NCBI GenBank assembly: GCA_964036295.1
Contig: OZ038471.1
Span: 5,020,001-5,084,000, forward strand
Origin: Plumapathes pennacea
Lineage: Eukaryota > Cnidaria > Anthozoa > Antipatharia > Myriopathidae
Length of the DNA: 64,000 nucleotides
Reading direction: 5' to 3'
The translations under genes and the position numbers were made by a program. The stretch's first letter is position 1. Each line of letters begins with the position of its first letter. Shown here piece by piece: positions 36,571-49,739 of the stretch. Below the pieces are notes generated by a model that was given only the letters and a program-made list of their open reading frames with translations, was not told the origin of the DNA and did no database searches.

Positions 36571-36601
<31 letters not shown>

Positions 36602-39212
36602 AACCTCTAATTCGGGCCTGACTTGCAGATATTGCCCCGACCAGAAATTGTAATATATACCGGTATATCTACTTACCAAGGCAGAAGGTAGAAATAACAC
36701 ACAACATGCTGCCAAATATGATAAATGAAATTACCTACCCTTAGAGAGAACAGGTCGATCTTGTGGCTCGACTGAAGAGCGTTCTCGTACTGCTCAGACA
36801 TCTCGTTTCTTTTTCGTGGCAATCGAAAACCGACAACTTTATCATCAGGGTTCGCCGCTAATTTGACTGGAAACTGATGGATTAAATATGTAAAGTCGAC
36901 ATTCTAAGACAGCATGAAATCAAACCAAGGCGATTCTATCTAATTGTGTTTTCTCCTTTTACTGGTGAATGAACATAATTTTATTGATATAAAACTAAGA
37001 AATAATAAAACACCATCAAACTTTAGCAAGCCAATAATTACAAAATTAAGTGAAATCTGACTTACATCAGTCTGTAGAATCCACACATAGTTTCCACTGC
37101 AATCACAGAACCGCTTCTAAAAGAATGGCGACGACCAACAATTATTGGGATCCAAAATTAGCTACAGAAGTGTCTTCTACGTTTAATCCACCCCAAACGT
37201 ACATATACCCAATAAGTGACTCACTGTCGCATTCTAAGTCTTTTCTTTACCTCCGACAAAAGCTTTTCTTGGTACATTCCGCCTGCATAGAGGAGGATCA
37301 CTTTTACCCTCAACTTTGTAAGTTCGTGAATCGACCTTCTCACAACCATGTCCGCTGTTTCATTTCCTTGTTCGAAGAGCTGAACCACACGTACCCTGAT
37401 TTTCTTCTTGTTGGCGAAGATTCGAAATTCAAAGACCTCGTTGACAAAGTTCACTGCCAGTAGAAGATAAAACTATTGGTTGAAAATAGCACGTGTAAAA
37501 AGAGTTACATTTCTCATCTGGAAAGAACTACAAGGTTTGTGACTTATAATAACGTACAATTTTATTTAGACATTTCATTGAGTCAACAAAACGAATGCAG
37601 AGGGACTAATTCTAAAAGACCCAACAATACTTTGGAGGTAACGAATGTGGGCATGAAGAATATATTGCAGGCGTTAGAATTATCATTAACTCATAACAGT
37701 TAATCTAAAGGTTTGAATAGCGGTTATACTATCACAAAAAGGCCAAACGGAAAGCTGAAAGCAATTATTGAACACATCATATGACTTCCCAAACTCCATT
37801 AACATGTTACGTAACTGTACTTTATGATACTATAATCCTGCTAAATTCTGTAGTATACTGAGCCTTCAGTAATTCCTACACTTTTCTTATAAACAAGCAA
37901 CAACAAAAAGCAACAACAACAACAACAACAACAACAAGTAACAACAACAACGATTAAGCTTTGCACATCCCGTACTTTACCTTCGTATAAAACAGCGACG
38001 TTAGACCACTGAAAGGTCTTCAATATCTGCACTGTTGCACGAACATAGCTCAGATATCTCGCGGACATTGACACACCCACGTGGTCACAGTTGCTCCTGC
38101 GATGATTGTTGTTATAGAGACGGATCAGCGGTATCCCTGTCATCACGCTGAGCTCGCAAGTAGGAACAGAAGAGTAGCATCCATCGATCAGAGCCACCAC
38201 GTTTTGTTGCAATAATTCCAGCTCGGCTGCAAGAAATGATATAGCTCCCGTAGTCTCTCTTTTCTGTCAATTCCTAATGACCTCAAGATAAATGGATATA
38301 TCAAACTCAACGATCGTTCCATCCCATTTAATAATGGATCTATCAGTGTAGAACAACGATAATTGATTGAATACATGGTTTAATAAAGGTATCTATCTTA
38401 ATATCTAGCGCCTTTTGCCCTGATAGTGGGCTAACGCTACTAAACTCAGGCAAAACGTACCTTTACGCAGTTCAGCATACCCAAATTAATTTTACGTCAA
38501 TAAAGTATTAGTATTATACGTTTTATCAAAAGCTTTCCGTTGATCCAGCAATCAAATGGTAATGCATCTATATATTCATAAGTCAATCTATCGATACACT
38601 CAAAATAATGATACAGTACGTCGAGCCACCGCTCTAGCATCCATTGATCGATTTATCGATCCGTCAATCCACTATGCAGCAATTTGTTGAGCCACCAATC
38701 TATCGATCAGTCGATTTGACCAATCTCGGCTTAGTCTAAACAAGAAGTAACCGTAATCAGTATACCACATGTCGAAGAGTCTGAGCCAGTAAACTGAATA
38801 CAATTTAGTTAAATCTCACCATACTGGAGCAGATTCTGGTTTTGTGACGAATCGAGATGTCGGAGGACAAATGAAGCATTCGTATTTCTCGAGGTGTTGG
38901 TATTTGCCTGGTTCAAGGCATAACTGAGAGAGGCAACTTCAAGGTCACTGCTGGGGTTGATAAGATCTATAACGAGAAAAATTCGAGTATTATTGAATGC
39001 AAACAAACAAAACGTTTTCATTTGGGTGATCGCACCTTCAAGTTTCCTTTGACGTTATTTTTTTATAGATGATCTTCTTTGACATTGACAGAACAAGGAT
39101 CAAAAACAAACTCACCAACATAAAGATCCTTTGGTTGTGCTGGAAACCAATCTAAAGCTGCAGTCACCGCGAGGAGAAGGGCAATTTTCGCGGGAAAACT
39201 CGCACCATTCAT
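31934..39212 (-). CDS. iGluR subunit gene D (complete, 832 aa)
   Basis: Minus-strand ionotropic glutamate receptor. Exons in transcription order: 39116-39212, 38820-38966, 37981-38226, 37251-37453, 37066-37116, 36739-36873, 36290-36385, 35820-35924, 35321-35437, 34847-35038, 33908-34265, 33460-33819, 32833-33003, 32330-32492, 31934-31991; 2499 nt, 832 codons plus TAG. Signal peptide: MNGASFPAKIALLLAVTAAL. S1 has the classical APLTVTGQRE, pore MLQQGADNTPKA, M3 [12 protein letters not shown]2 SSSYYTFF, HISDGPLLQY and KPCD, ending KWWKHKNLC. M4 is in exon 32330-32492. The last exon encodes ISQDNPGTEEYDLPVQDS, matching the acidic tail of A and B in phase and motif, which supports both. The ATD exon 36290-36385 is 32 codons against 45-51 in the other genes: an in-frame loss. 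Of all copies it keeps the most standard S1 loop. Confidence 0.93.
34330..34690. repeat. AAAACG-rich repeat in gene D intron
   Basis: Repeated blocks such as ccgttttcaattgaaaacgc, atcgaaaacggaacgtttcg and ccgttttcaaccgaaaaggg, with a poly-A tract. Resembles a degenerate non-autonomous DNA element. Ends not defined. Confidence 0.5.
37898..37951. repeat. (CAA)n microsatellite
   Basis: Imperfect trinucleotide array in the gene D intron after the third exon. Confidence 0.9.
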
Positions 39213-41137
39213 ATCAAGCTTAAATTCAAGGAGTATAGCATAAATTATTTGACAGTTCGCAGTACACTGATTTAAAGAAATAATTGAATCTTCAACATGT
39301 TACAAATACCAGTGGCCAACCCCACAAATCTATTTCTATCGTCCGGAGTTGCAACATAATAGTCCCAGACAGCATGGGTCTTCTAACTTTTTAATTACAA
39401 CAAGGCATAGAAAGAGATTTTTATAAAGGCCTCTTAAATTATTAATCGCTCAAATATAATATCTTTAGGTTTTCATTCATATTCGAAGTCAAGCACATGC
39501 AGAGGCACGGAGGTTTTTTTTTTAGTAAATTGAACTGCATCAAAGCAGGTGGTTTGAAGCAACTTATGTGGACATGTTTTTAATGTAAGTAACAGGCCAA
39601 AATTAAATCACCATACGGCAAAATCCTCGATTATATGAAAACAACTAAAATACTTCAAAGTACAGTACGTTGACTTTTGTTCGATGGCGAGTTGTCACTC
39701 AATTCAATACGAAATACATGCAAACCAGGTAGCATGCAAAACTTTCCTTCTGTTGCACAAAAACGAAGACCTCCCTTGAGGGGATTGTTGGTGTTTGAAT
39801 GTGACGTCATGGCGGTCATATTTGATAAACTTTAACAAAAGATCCCTATTAGCTTCTATTGTGAGTGATGCTAACACGGCCCTGGTGTCATTGCCTGAAT
39901 CCCCAAGGATTGATTGCAACCCAAGATGAGCCAAATTATTCTTTACATCTATAGATTTTTCTTTGCACCACAACACTGTTTCACATTTGGCGGATGAAAA
40001 CAACTTCTGTTGCGGTAACAAATGTGTAGAAATCGATAAATTGCTTCACATTTGGCAAATCTAAATGTACATTTTTTCAACACAGTGTAAATTCGGGAAG
40101 AAATTAAAAGCCCCGAGGTTCTTTCCGAATTCAAGACCATTTGATAAGCGCCTAAAATACTTGGGTCGGATAGGGCACGCGAAGTTTGTTCCGCTTTGCT
40201 ACCACAGGACAGCATCAACAGTGTATTTTCAGCATCAACATGTTCAATCTTACCTGTAAGTAGCGTCCAAGACTTCCAAGTGTTGGTCCAGACATCAGCA
40301 AGTTGGCAGAGACATTAAAAATGCTGGAAAACGCGGAGCAATAACATCGTTTCTCTTTGGTGGGTGTGAATAATGGACGTCAATAATTGAAAAAGTTTCT
40401 AACCAGCACGAAACGATGTCATACAAATCGTGCAATGAAAAGCTTTCGAACTAATTACCGTAAGTTCTTTTGCACAAACAAAAAAATATCATAGAGAGCT
40501 AAAGCAAACTAGGACGACGACAGAAACACATCAAGGACGGTATTACAATTTTATTGGCCGTTCATTATTTACAGTGGCATTAGTTTTAATAGTTTAGCAA
40601 TGACAGTGTTACAGATTTGCCATACTTTGACAGTACTGCGCGTTAGTGCTACAGTTACCCTCTTGTTTGTGGTATATATAAGCTACTGTCACTCTTTGGA
40701 ATTAATTCCTTTTCATACGGCACCCACATTATCTTGATTAGCTAAAAGAATCTCTTCAGTTATTTCGTGTCTAAATTTCAACAGTGACACAACCATAAAC
40801 GTTAGCATGAGAATCGTATGCTTGACAACCTAATTTCTGAACCTAATTCTTTGTGACTATCGTCAACTGTCAGTCGATTCATTTCTAATTGATCATTATG
40901 TAGAAATTCATGAATTTTTCTAAGACTGCTGTCTATATAATTAACTTCTCAAGACACCAAACAAATTAAGGACTCTGCAAGATAAGCAGTCAAATCCAAG
41001 GACTTTTTAAGATGTACGAACATTGAAAGATGTACTGTTCCTAGAACGTCTTAGGGGCCAAGTACCATATAATGTACAAGAATGACTGTATTATTTTTTT
41101 GTGAAAGTACTTCCCTGACTTGAAATGCTCACAGGTT
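39213..41137. other. Intergenic D-E
   Basis: Gene D upstream region and gene E 3' flank. From 40373 the sequence is shared with 53571 onward. No gene seen. Confidence 0.7.
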
Positions 41138-44100
41138 TCAAACTTCAGGCTGACTCACATTAGCCTGGAAAGAAAGAAAGAAAAAAAAAAGTGACGTCAT
41201 GGCGGCCATATTGGATGATATTAGTAAAAGATTGCTCATCAGCCTCAACATGGCTGCAATGTCTTTGTATTGCAAAAACTGCTCTAAAATCATCACGGAA
41301 CTACTAGAGTATGGCGTTGGCTAATTTTTAGCGGTATAAGGCCTTACCTTCTCGTATGCAATCTCCGAACGTATTTCCTCTTCTTTCCTTTGTCTTCTTT
41401 TGTGCCAATAAATTTCCCCCCCAAGAACAATAAAGGATAAAAGAAGTCCTCCTGACAATACAGTATACACGCCGGCCATGCTCTCCAGACCGATTCGCTG
41501 TCCTGACAAAGCTACAAACAAAGTGGTGAGGTGGTGAATCTTAACCCTATCACTCCCAAGTTCAAAGTACAGATTCTCTTAACCATTCAAGAAGAAAATG
41601 TGAGAGATGTGGGGAGAATTAATATTTTAATCAGCTGTCATCTTAGCAAGCTATCAAAGCCACCTTCTCCACAATGTAATGATACATCTTTGGTGAGAAA
41701 TTGAAGGAGAAAATCAAAGTTGATCACTCTTGTGAGTGAAAGGGTTAAAGGTTAGCCGCTCATCGAGTGCGTATCGGGCGTCGAGTATCGAGTATTCGTA
41801 AACGGGCGAGCGAACATCGAGTAACGACCGAGTAAAATTTTGGATCGAGTGATTATCGAAACAAAGAAAAACAAAAGGTTATTGTTTGATGGCCAGAGTC
41901 TAATATCGAACTGCCTAATGCTCTTCGTTGTATAAAAGATAAATTTTCGAAGCGTTCGATGCGAGATACAATCCCCATGAAAGTACATGAAAATTAAATG
42001 TAACTACAGGCCATGCCACACGCACGAGGCAATTTGTCTTTAAGCTTGCAACGGCACCCCCTGCTTATAACTTGCAACGGAACAAAAAAGCTTGCTAAAT
42101 AAGTTGGAGTTACAGTTGAACAGTCTCCTACTTTTCACGACGTTGCGTGCTCTTGTTGAATCGTGTGACATGTACTATGCAACTTGTCCCGCGACACAAG
42201 TTGCAAGAAAAATTGCCTCGTGTGACATGGTCTCAACATGGGAGGGGTTTTCTGTTTTTCGTTACTTACAATCTCCTTTTTTCTTCGGGCAATTATTTGC
42301 GTTATCCCACCAAGTCCGACGCAACTGATCCAGGTATCCTTTTTCTTGAAGGCTGAGTATCTCAAGGGAAATCTCCTTAACATGAGGGCTGTTGGCTTGA
42401 AGAGCAAAAGCGAAACCCTCTTCCATACCCAAGAGTGAAACTTAGAGAGAGAAAGCCAAAAACAATAACATCCTCATCATTGCATCATTGCATCAAGCAT
42501 TGACATTTATGGGATATATGAATACAAACTATGCAAAATAGGACATAGCAGATTACTAGAAAGTTGATTAGAAATATATTATGGCTTGGATTTTGGACAG
42601 AGATTAGGGGTGCGTTCGATTGGATCTGTTCTGGAATACGAAGAGCTAAAATGTTGCGTGGAAAATTTAGTTCGAAATTGTTTTGAAAACCTTCATACTG
42701 ACATTGCGAACGGCTACCATTGCATCTTTATCCAAGTCAGCTCCCAACCAAAGAATTTTTACCGATCAACATCACTAATCCTATTTCGCGCCCTAGATGA
42801 ATGTGAATACATGTAGTGTAAATGTATTGACTCTGTTCCAAGACGAGGCCTTATACGAAACCTTTCTTATAAAGAAGTAGCCTGCGTAGCGGCCTCGAGG
42901 GACTGGGAACTAGCCTCGAGAGACTGGGAACTAGGAGGGGAGGGAAGGCCTTCCCTCCCCTCCTAGTTCCCAGTCCCTCGAGGCTAGTTCCCAGTCCCTC
43001 GAGGCCGCTACGCAGGCTAATAAAGAAGAGTTTAACTTGCACGAAAGAAAAACTAAATTTCATAAGAAAAAAATTCGCACTGGGGCTCTCCCGTCCCAAT
43101 ACAAAGAAAACGTATGGATGATATAGTGAGAATTGATTGTACAATCAGCTTTATCTGAGCAAATTATCAAGTAGCAAATTCTCAGTACTGTATCATATAT
43201 CTCTCATGAGAAATTGAAGGAGAAAATATAAGTTGATCTTACGTGCTACCAGGTCACACGGCGGTTGGTTTTCTTCGTATATCATAGGTGGCTGTGCGTC
43301 AATGTAAATATAATTTTTCTTTCGTACCAACTCTATTGCTTCTGCCTCTGTATTGGGAAATGCTTTTCGCGTCCACATACGCGTCCAAGCTCTTTGGTAC
43401 AGATCATACTTGCTATTCTGGAAGAAAGAGTAATACGCGGTCGAGTTGACTACACTGATAGTGTATTCTTCAGAGTTAAGCGCATCTTCCAAGTCTTTAA
43501 TCGGCTGTTCAGCATTCTTGACAGTTAAAAAGGCAGCAAGGTTCGCTGTGTACGTGGAAACCAAGATCAGAATGCAAAACCAGTAGCAACCAGCCAAGAC
43601 ACGACCTAAAGAGAAACGTGTAAACAACAACAAAAAAAGAAAACACAAACAAATTATTATGCTTGTAATTTATCAACTGTATAAGGGTTTATACGGTGAA
43701 AAACGCTATCCACTCTTTCAACAACTGGACCCAGCTGTCCATTTTTGTTTTCGTCTTATTCCCTTCTCTCCTAATGCAGTTTGATTTGACAGATGTTTTG
43801 ACTATCGCCATAACATTTCAATTTTATTTTATTTTTACAACTTTATTAGCTAAAGCTACAAAACTAATTTGTTACAAAATTCTTACAAAATTCAAAATAA
43901 GTAATTAAACAAGTACTAAATAAAAGAAATAAACACACACGCACATAAAGTAAATACCAGCCCTCGCGTAATCTCGAAAAGAGGAAGAAATCAAGAAATG
44001 CCCAAATCTACGTAGTCATTTACAGTGTATTCAGTCATGCATCCGCACGTTTTTCCAAGAAATCCAATTACAACATTTCAGTTCTTACCTGACAGCGCCC

Positions 44101-47053
44101 TCGGCATGTTTTCGGCTCCCTGCTGCAGCATGCAACCAAGCGAAAACCACAAACTGTTGAAGAAGCTGAACTCTGACGACGTGCCACGGCCAGAGTCCGC
44201 ATCTTTGTATCCAAACGGACTGAAGTAATTTATGATATAAGTGGCGGAGGAAACGACTACGAGACAAACAAGAACCAGGCACCATACCGGAATATCAAAG
44301 GGCATCATGAATTGAAAGAATTCTATTTCCACTCCAGGTTTCTTCATGAGCATAGCCGGGGTGTAGTACATGTAAGCTACTGTGAAGTCCACCACTTGTT
44401 CTCGTTCATACGTCACAGACAAAGGGCCCAGTGCTAGATCTGCTTTCTAAAAATAAATGGGCTACATTTGAGTTGGGACGCAATTATCTATCATTTAATC
44501 GATCTCAGTTTTGGCCAAATTGTTAAAAAAAAAAAGAGTATTCAGATGCGACATTTCTCAGTAGCGGAAATTCCATTATCACACCAGAGTTTATGTAATA
44601 AACAATATTAACTTTTAGAACCTGCACTGCTAATGCACCTTTATTTATTAGTAACAAGAGAGAAAATGTGGTGTCCGAGCAAAGAAAATTATCGTGTTCT
44701 TTTTATGATATGATACATATCGAAAAGAAGATAAGGTATGATTGCACGTTCTCAAAGTTCAATATACCACTTATTGTTATCCTAAAGGTAATTTGATTTA
44801 TGATTATTTGACCAATGACAAGATCATCTGAATCTCTCAGCCAGAGCCGTTTTCGAATAAATACAGCTCCAATCACAGAAGTAGTTACCAGTCAGAAGCC
44901 AAAGTAATTAATTTGGCATTGGTTTTACTATAGAGAAGAGACCAATTGAAACGCCATCGCCACATCTTTGCTCGAGTAAGCTGATTGTAATTGCAAATTG
45001 GATTGGCTTTATTCCTGATTAGTTTAGAACGCTGGCGAACTCCAAAAGCGACTACTTTCCAAAAGTCATTCAAAAACGTTTCTGATCAGTAATAATAATC
45101 ATACTATACCTTACAAACTAAATCGCCAACCATGCCTGTCCACCCTTCGTCGGTATGTACTCCAAAATAACCGTCCGAGGAAGATCCAATATCATACGTG
45201 AACTTCAGATTTGAGGCCAGTTTTTTAAGCAGGTCAATGCAGTAGCCCTTATAAGTGACATTTCCCTCAGAGTCCCGCTCCAAGAATACAAATGGGTGAT
45301 ACTAACAGGAACAAAGAAGACCAAAACAGAAGACAGAACTAGTCAGTCATCACGATTGTACTTCTATTCCACGAAATGATTTCTTGAAAATTATTTGTTT
45401 CATCAACCCTTTCTTGGTTTCCTAAGTTCATAAAACCGACTCTCCCAAACTAAAGTGATGTTATGAGAATTAACAGTTCATTCAAATTTAATCTGAGCAA
45501 GCTATCGAAAGCCAAGTTCACCATAATGTATGTTGTGTTTCTGATGAGAGTCTGAAGGAGAGAAGATAATCGACTACTCCTCGCTTGTTTCACGTTTGCG
45601 CATGGAATTCTTTTAACTGAATCTACGAATTTTGCCCGGGGGGGGGGAGGTACTCCCATATATTTCCTATATGGGGATGTTCCGCCCGATAGGGTATCAT
45701 TTTCAGGGTCTTCTGTCTTAAACAGGGTATCAAATTTTACATTTTCGTGTCTTAAGCAGGGTTATTTTCTGAAGATTTTCTCCTCTTCCCCTCCCCCCTC
45801 AATCACATTTTTGCTCTCGCCATTTTCGCGCGATTTCTTCGTATGCTCCAGTGGAAACGCGTGCAACGCAGGCTAACTTATCTAAACTTAGTCTTGAAAA
45901 GGGTATCAAATTAGAGCACTTTGTCTTAGACAGGGTAACAAAATTTCCATTTTTGTGTCTTGAATAGGGTCAGGGTTTTATAGAGTCAGCGGAACACCCC
46001 TACCCAAATTACTCCCCCCCCCCCCCCCCCCGGGGAATTTTGTAAGAAGTTTAACAATGCACAATCATAGTACTAACCTCCAATGTCACAACTCGAAACC
46101 TTTTCCCTTCCAGTTTTGAGGCATCACCTGTCAGCTCTATGTTTTGTCGAAGGTCTTTGTCCATAAACAACTTAGTCGATTTCCATGTGCCAATCTGGAA
46201 TAAAGTTGTAATATTGTATCATCCATCTATATCTTTTTTATAATTTTTTTTTGAGTATGTGTTAGTTTTTGTCCTCCATCTCTTGCGGTGTTAATTATCT
46301 TTGTCTGATTCGGTCCCTGGATCAGCCCCTATGTCGGTCCCTGCCGATTTTTAAGATGTTTTATTTCACAAAAAAGCTTCAGATTTTCAAATTTTAGAAT
46401 ATTTCCCGGACTGTTTTGAAATCAGTGGGGGAGTTTATCGCAAATCTGCTCACCTTAACGAAGGAGTTGTTCTGAAGGTTCATCACATCAAGCTCAACAG
46501 AACTTCTCAAACCAGCCTCGTCAAATTGAATCATTCCAGTGATTCCTTCAAGTTGAATCTGAAAAATAATTGGGCAATAATGTTTAAACAATAGATAAAA
46601 GTGCCCATCCAAGTGTTTTGCTCGTAGCTCTATTTGAGAAAATCATGTGCACTGAAACTTAAAACAAATCTAATTTGTAGGTGAACACGTAAACTTACCT
46701 TTTTTATTTGACTTCTTAGGGCCATCCTGTGTGATGCACTATTAAACAGTAGTCCCCAGTCTTTTTTCTTGGACATAAAGACGAGGGCCTGGGCAACAAC
46801 CTGAGCTGCATCATGTGCGAGGACAACATTTTCCTGTGAAAACATAATGAACACAACTATGAGATAAGGTGGATAGCAAGCGCAGATTGCTATCATTTAC
46901 CAGCTCAAGTGCCTATTTTCTGCGTTCTAGTGGGAGTCAGAGACCAAGGAATTTTGGTTGAATCTACCCTAGGAGTCTGGGTCTAACCCTAACTAACTCC
47001 GCCAAAAATGCCAAGAGTGGTGTGTTCTCAATGGCAATTTTCACTGGATGCTC

Positions 47054-47084
<31 letters not shown>

Positions 47085-49739
47085 CTAGAAACATTAAAAA
47101 GAGAAATAAGTTCTCTTTTTATGGTGATTTTTGTAAAGTTCGTAATTGGTGTATGGTGTATTTCACTCTTGTTTTTGATTGGAAACTGTCCAATATTATA
47201 AGCGTCTGATTTGTGACTAGTTGCGCTGTAAATGGCGGTACAGTGGGCTGAACCTATCCGGTTTTTAACGTTGCATTAAGCGGTTCTACATACCAATAGA
47301 AGAATATATTAACCATACCTTTAGCGAAAAGATGTCAGTCACAGCGATGTTAAAAATTGATTTCAAACCCTCCTCGTATTGCTTCGACTTCTGATTAAGT
47401 TTGCGAGGCAAACGGAAACCGACCACTTTGTCCGCAGATGGGGCTGTGATGTTCAGAGGAAACTGGAGGGATAAGGGATAAATAAAAGTATCACGCAGTT
47501 CTCAGTCTTGGGAAGACCTAGAAATACTCATGACGTCAGACCAAGTTTAGCGTAAGAGTTAGCTTCACAACAGTTCGACTGGAAACTCTATGTAAGCTAA
47601 ATCTAGTGACTACTACAGACAATGAAACAACAACTAACTTACGTGGGTTTGAAAGATCCATACAAAGTTTTGGATGTGATCACAGGGTCGCTTCTAAAAA
47701 TGGAAGTTTGAGAGTGATAAAGTTTGTCATTTTAGTTTATCTATACATAACTTGCATGCATTTAATCGTGAAGGCAATATTTCTTGCCTCTGAGAGTAGC
47801 TTGTGTCGATACATCCCTTCTGCGTACAAGGCAACAACGTTTATCTTCAACTTTGATAGCTCATTAATTGCCTTTGACACAACGCTGTCCACTGACTCGT
47901 TTCCATATTGATGAAGTTGAATGGTATGCACAGTAGTTTTCTCCTTGTTAATGAATGTCTGGAAGTGAGATGCCTCGTAGCCATAACTCGCTGAGTAAAC
48001 ATAAAATATATAAATTAGCTTTGAATGAATAGAATCACTAATACACATAAACACATCATTACATTTGTTAAATTGGTAAACGGAAAACCGCATGGTATAA
48101 TACTTTTGTTATAGAAACTTGGAAACTAGATAATCTGTTTTTCCATACAAAAAACCATGAAAAACAAGAGTCAGTTCAGCTTGTCTTGTGTACCTACCTT
48201 CATATAAAACCGCAACTTTGGACCAATGAAAAGTCTCCAGTAGCTGTACCGTTGCAAGAGCGTAGCTTGAATAACTCGCAGACAGTGAAACACCCACGTG
48301 TTCACACTTGCTCCAGTAGTAATCGTGATTACTATGGAGACGGATCAGCGGTATCCCCGTGAACATGCTGAGCACGCATGCGGGGATGTTAGAATCCTGC
48401 TGTGCTTCGATAAGCGCCACCACATCCTGTTGTAAAAGTGCTGACGCTGCGAAAAAAAACAAACAAACAAACAAACAACAAAAACAAAAACAAAACAAAA
48501 CAAACAAAAACAAACAAACAAAAAAAAAAACAGATGCTTGAATATTCGACAACTGGTTGGCCTGTAAACGTTAAAGGATTTCCAATCCTGGTGGTACACT
48601 GACCCGGGCTCGTGTAAACAAGGCCGCCTAAATACTGATATGTGCCTATCATATGTGAATGATAGACTACATTGTATAGAAGTCGACTTACTGTAGTTAA
48701 ACAGATCCTTCTGCTGTGGAGCGTCACGAAGTTTGAGGACAAATGCATTGTTTATCTGCTTCGAGGTGTTTTTATTGCTTTGTTCCAAGGTATAATTGAA
48801 AGATGCGACTTCAAGTTCACTGCTGGAGTTCTGCAGTACTGCAGAAGAAGAGAAAGAAGAAGAAAAAGTCGAAAGAGATTAAACAATTTTAGTAGTGTTG
48901 CCAAAAGAATTGAAACTCGATTTTACCTGTCTAATAACAGCAACTAATCAGCTAAGGCCCTGTTTACACGACTCCGGGTCGGCTGCAATCCTGGGTCAGA
49001 TCACCATTCCTGGTCAATCCGTCTTCAGTCAATCTTCTGTACGCGTTCATATGAAAAAAGCGTTCTTCATGTAAACGCTCACGGAAGATTTACTGACGAT
49101 GACTTGACTCGGCCTACATCCAACACGGGGTCGTGTGTAAACATGGTCTTAGAGGTAAAACGGCCATTTTAGAGCAGGTGTGTCAGTTTCGTTGCCGACT
49201 TCTACGCAGAACATGACTTTATCCGCCTCACAGATTCCCGAGTTCACCGTTTAAGACACAGCAAACCGTATTTTAGAGTAAGCACAGGAATAAAAGAAGT
49301 CAACGTTGCGCCACCATGAGTTTAAATTTCCCGCGTGGGGCCACGCAGACCAATTTATGCAGGATTCAATATCCGCGCATTCAACCTTAAAATTACTTGT
49401 CGCCTTACTTTCCCTTGGGGATAAACTCGTTTCTAGCCAAAGCTGGAAATTAACCAATCATCTTTGCGATATCAGATCCATTGAAATGCTAATTGACTAT
49501 CTAAAAAGTAAGCATTTGTCCTGAGAACAAAGGGCATTCTGAGCGATGTGACTGTTTAAGAAAGAAAAGCCGGAGACTCACTGTCTTTCACTAACCATGA
49601 CGACAAATGCAAGCTGCAGTAAACCGAATACGTATAACTCACCGAGATAAAGTTTCTTTGGCCGAGCTGCACATCGCTTCAAAACAGCAGCAGCTGTGAG
49701 AAACAGAATCAACTTCAAGTGAAACATCACAATGTCCAT
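41138..49739 (-). CDS. iGluR subunit gene E (complete, about 840 aa)
   Basis: Minus-strand ionotropic glutamate receptor. Exons in transcription order: 49643-49739, 48692-48838, 48198-48446, 47788-47990, 47643-47693, 47319-47462, 46699-46833, 46454-46558, 46078-46194, 45110-45301, 44089-44446, 43243-43605, 42270-42440, 41348-41511, 41138-41164. Signal peptide: MDIVMFHLKLILFLTAAAVL. The intron after 47788 starts GCAAGA, a GC-AG intron; all others are GT-AG. S1 GPLSVTYERE, pore MLQQGAENMPRA (Glu where the others have Asp), M3 [11 protein letters not shown]2 NSTAYYSFF and IDAQPPMIYEE, then PPCD. The acidic ligand residue of the other copies is Ala here. The last 27-nt exon (ANVSQPEV, stop) is chosen because of a long pyrimidine tract and phase match. 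The alternative is read-through of the 41348 donor to TAG at 41321. The gene is the parent or sister of E'. Confidence 0.9.
41541..41748. repeat. CACTCCCAAG-type MITE in gene E
   Basis: ttaaccctatcactcccaag at the left and gtgagtgaaagggttaa at the right are inverted ends. Located between the last S2 exon and the M4 exon. The twin in E' is at 54634-54842. Confidence 0.85.
42878..43019. mobile_element. 142-bp hairpin MITE with 9-bp target duplication
   Basis: Two 71-bp arms that pair with a single mismatch (tagcctgcgtagcggcctcg at the left end). Flanked by ataaagaag at 42869-42877 and 43020-43028. The same place in E' (55980-55988, ataaagatg) is empty. A 9-bp duplication suits Mutator-like elements. 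Confidence 0.9.
45635..46034. mobile_element. GC-capped element, copy 2 (gene E intron)
   Basis: cccggggg...tactcccatata to ccccccggg with internal cagggtatcaaattt units; flanked by gaattttg at 45627-45634 and 46035-46042, an exact 8-bp duplication typical of hAT insertions. Confidence 0.85.
48452..48530. repeat. (AAAC)n microsatellite, gene E
   Basis: A/C-rich tetranucleotide array directly upstream of the acceptor of exon 48198-48446. On the coding strand it is T/G-rich and supplies the pyrimidine tract. The twin in E' differs in length. Confidence 0.9.
48953..49151. mobile_element. TIR element in gene E first intron
   Basis: Starts taaggccctgtttacacgac, ends with the near-complement gtcgtgtgtaaacatggtctta. 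Non-coding MITE-like element shared with E' (63585-63783), so it predates the duplication. Confidence 0.75.

Larger units (their letters stand above)
40373..49370. repeat. Segmental duplication, unit 1 (gene E)
   Basis: The whole gene E with its 3' flank is repeated at 53571-64000 in direct orientation with very few substitutions. The homology begins at ataatggacgtcaataattg, and the right end of the repeat is outside the window. Confidence 0.95.

Noticed and set aside
40670-40690. tggtatatataagctac as a TATA promoter on the plus strand
   Set aside because: No coding exon follows it on the plus strand, and it lies in the 3' flank of gene E. Its repeat at 53870 is just the duplicated copy.
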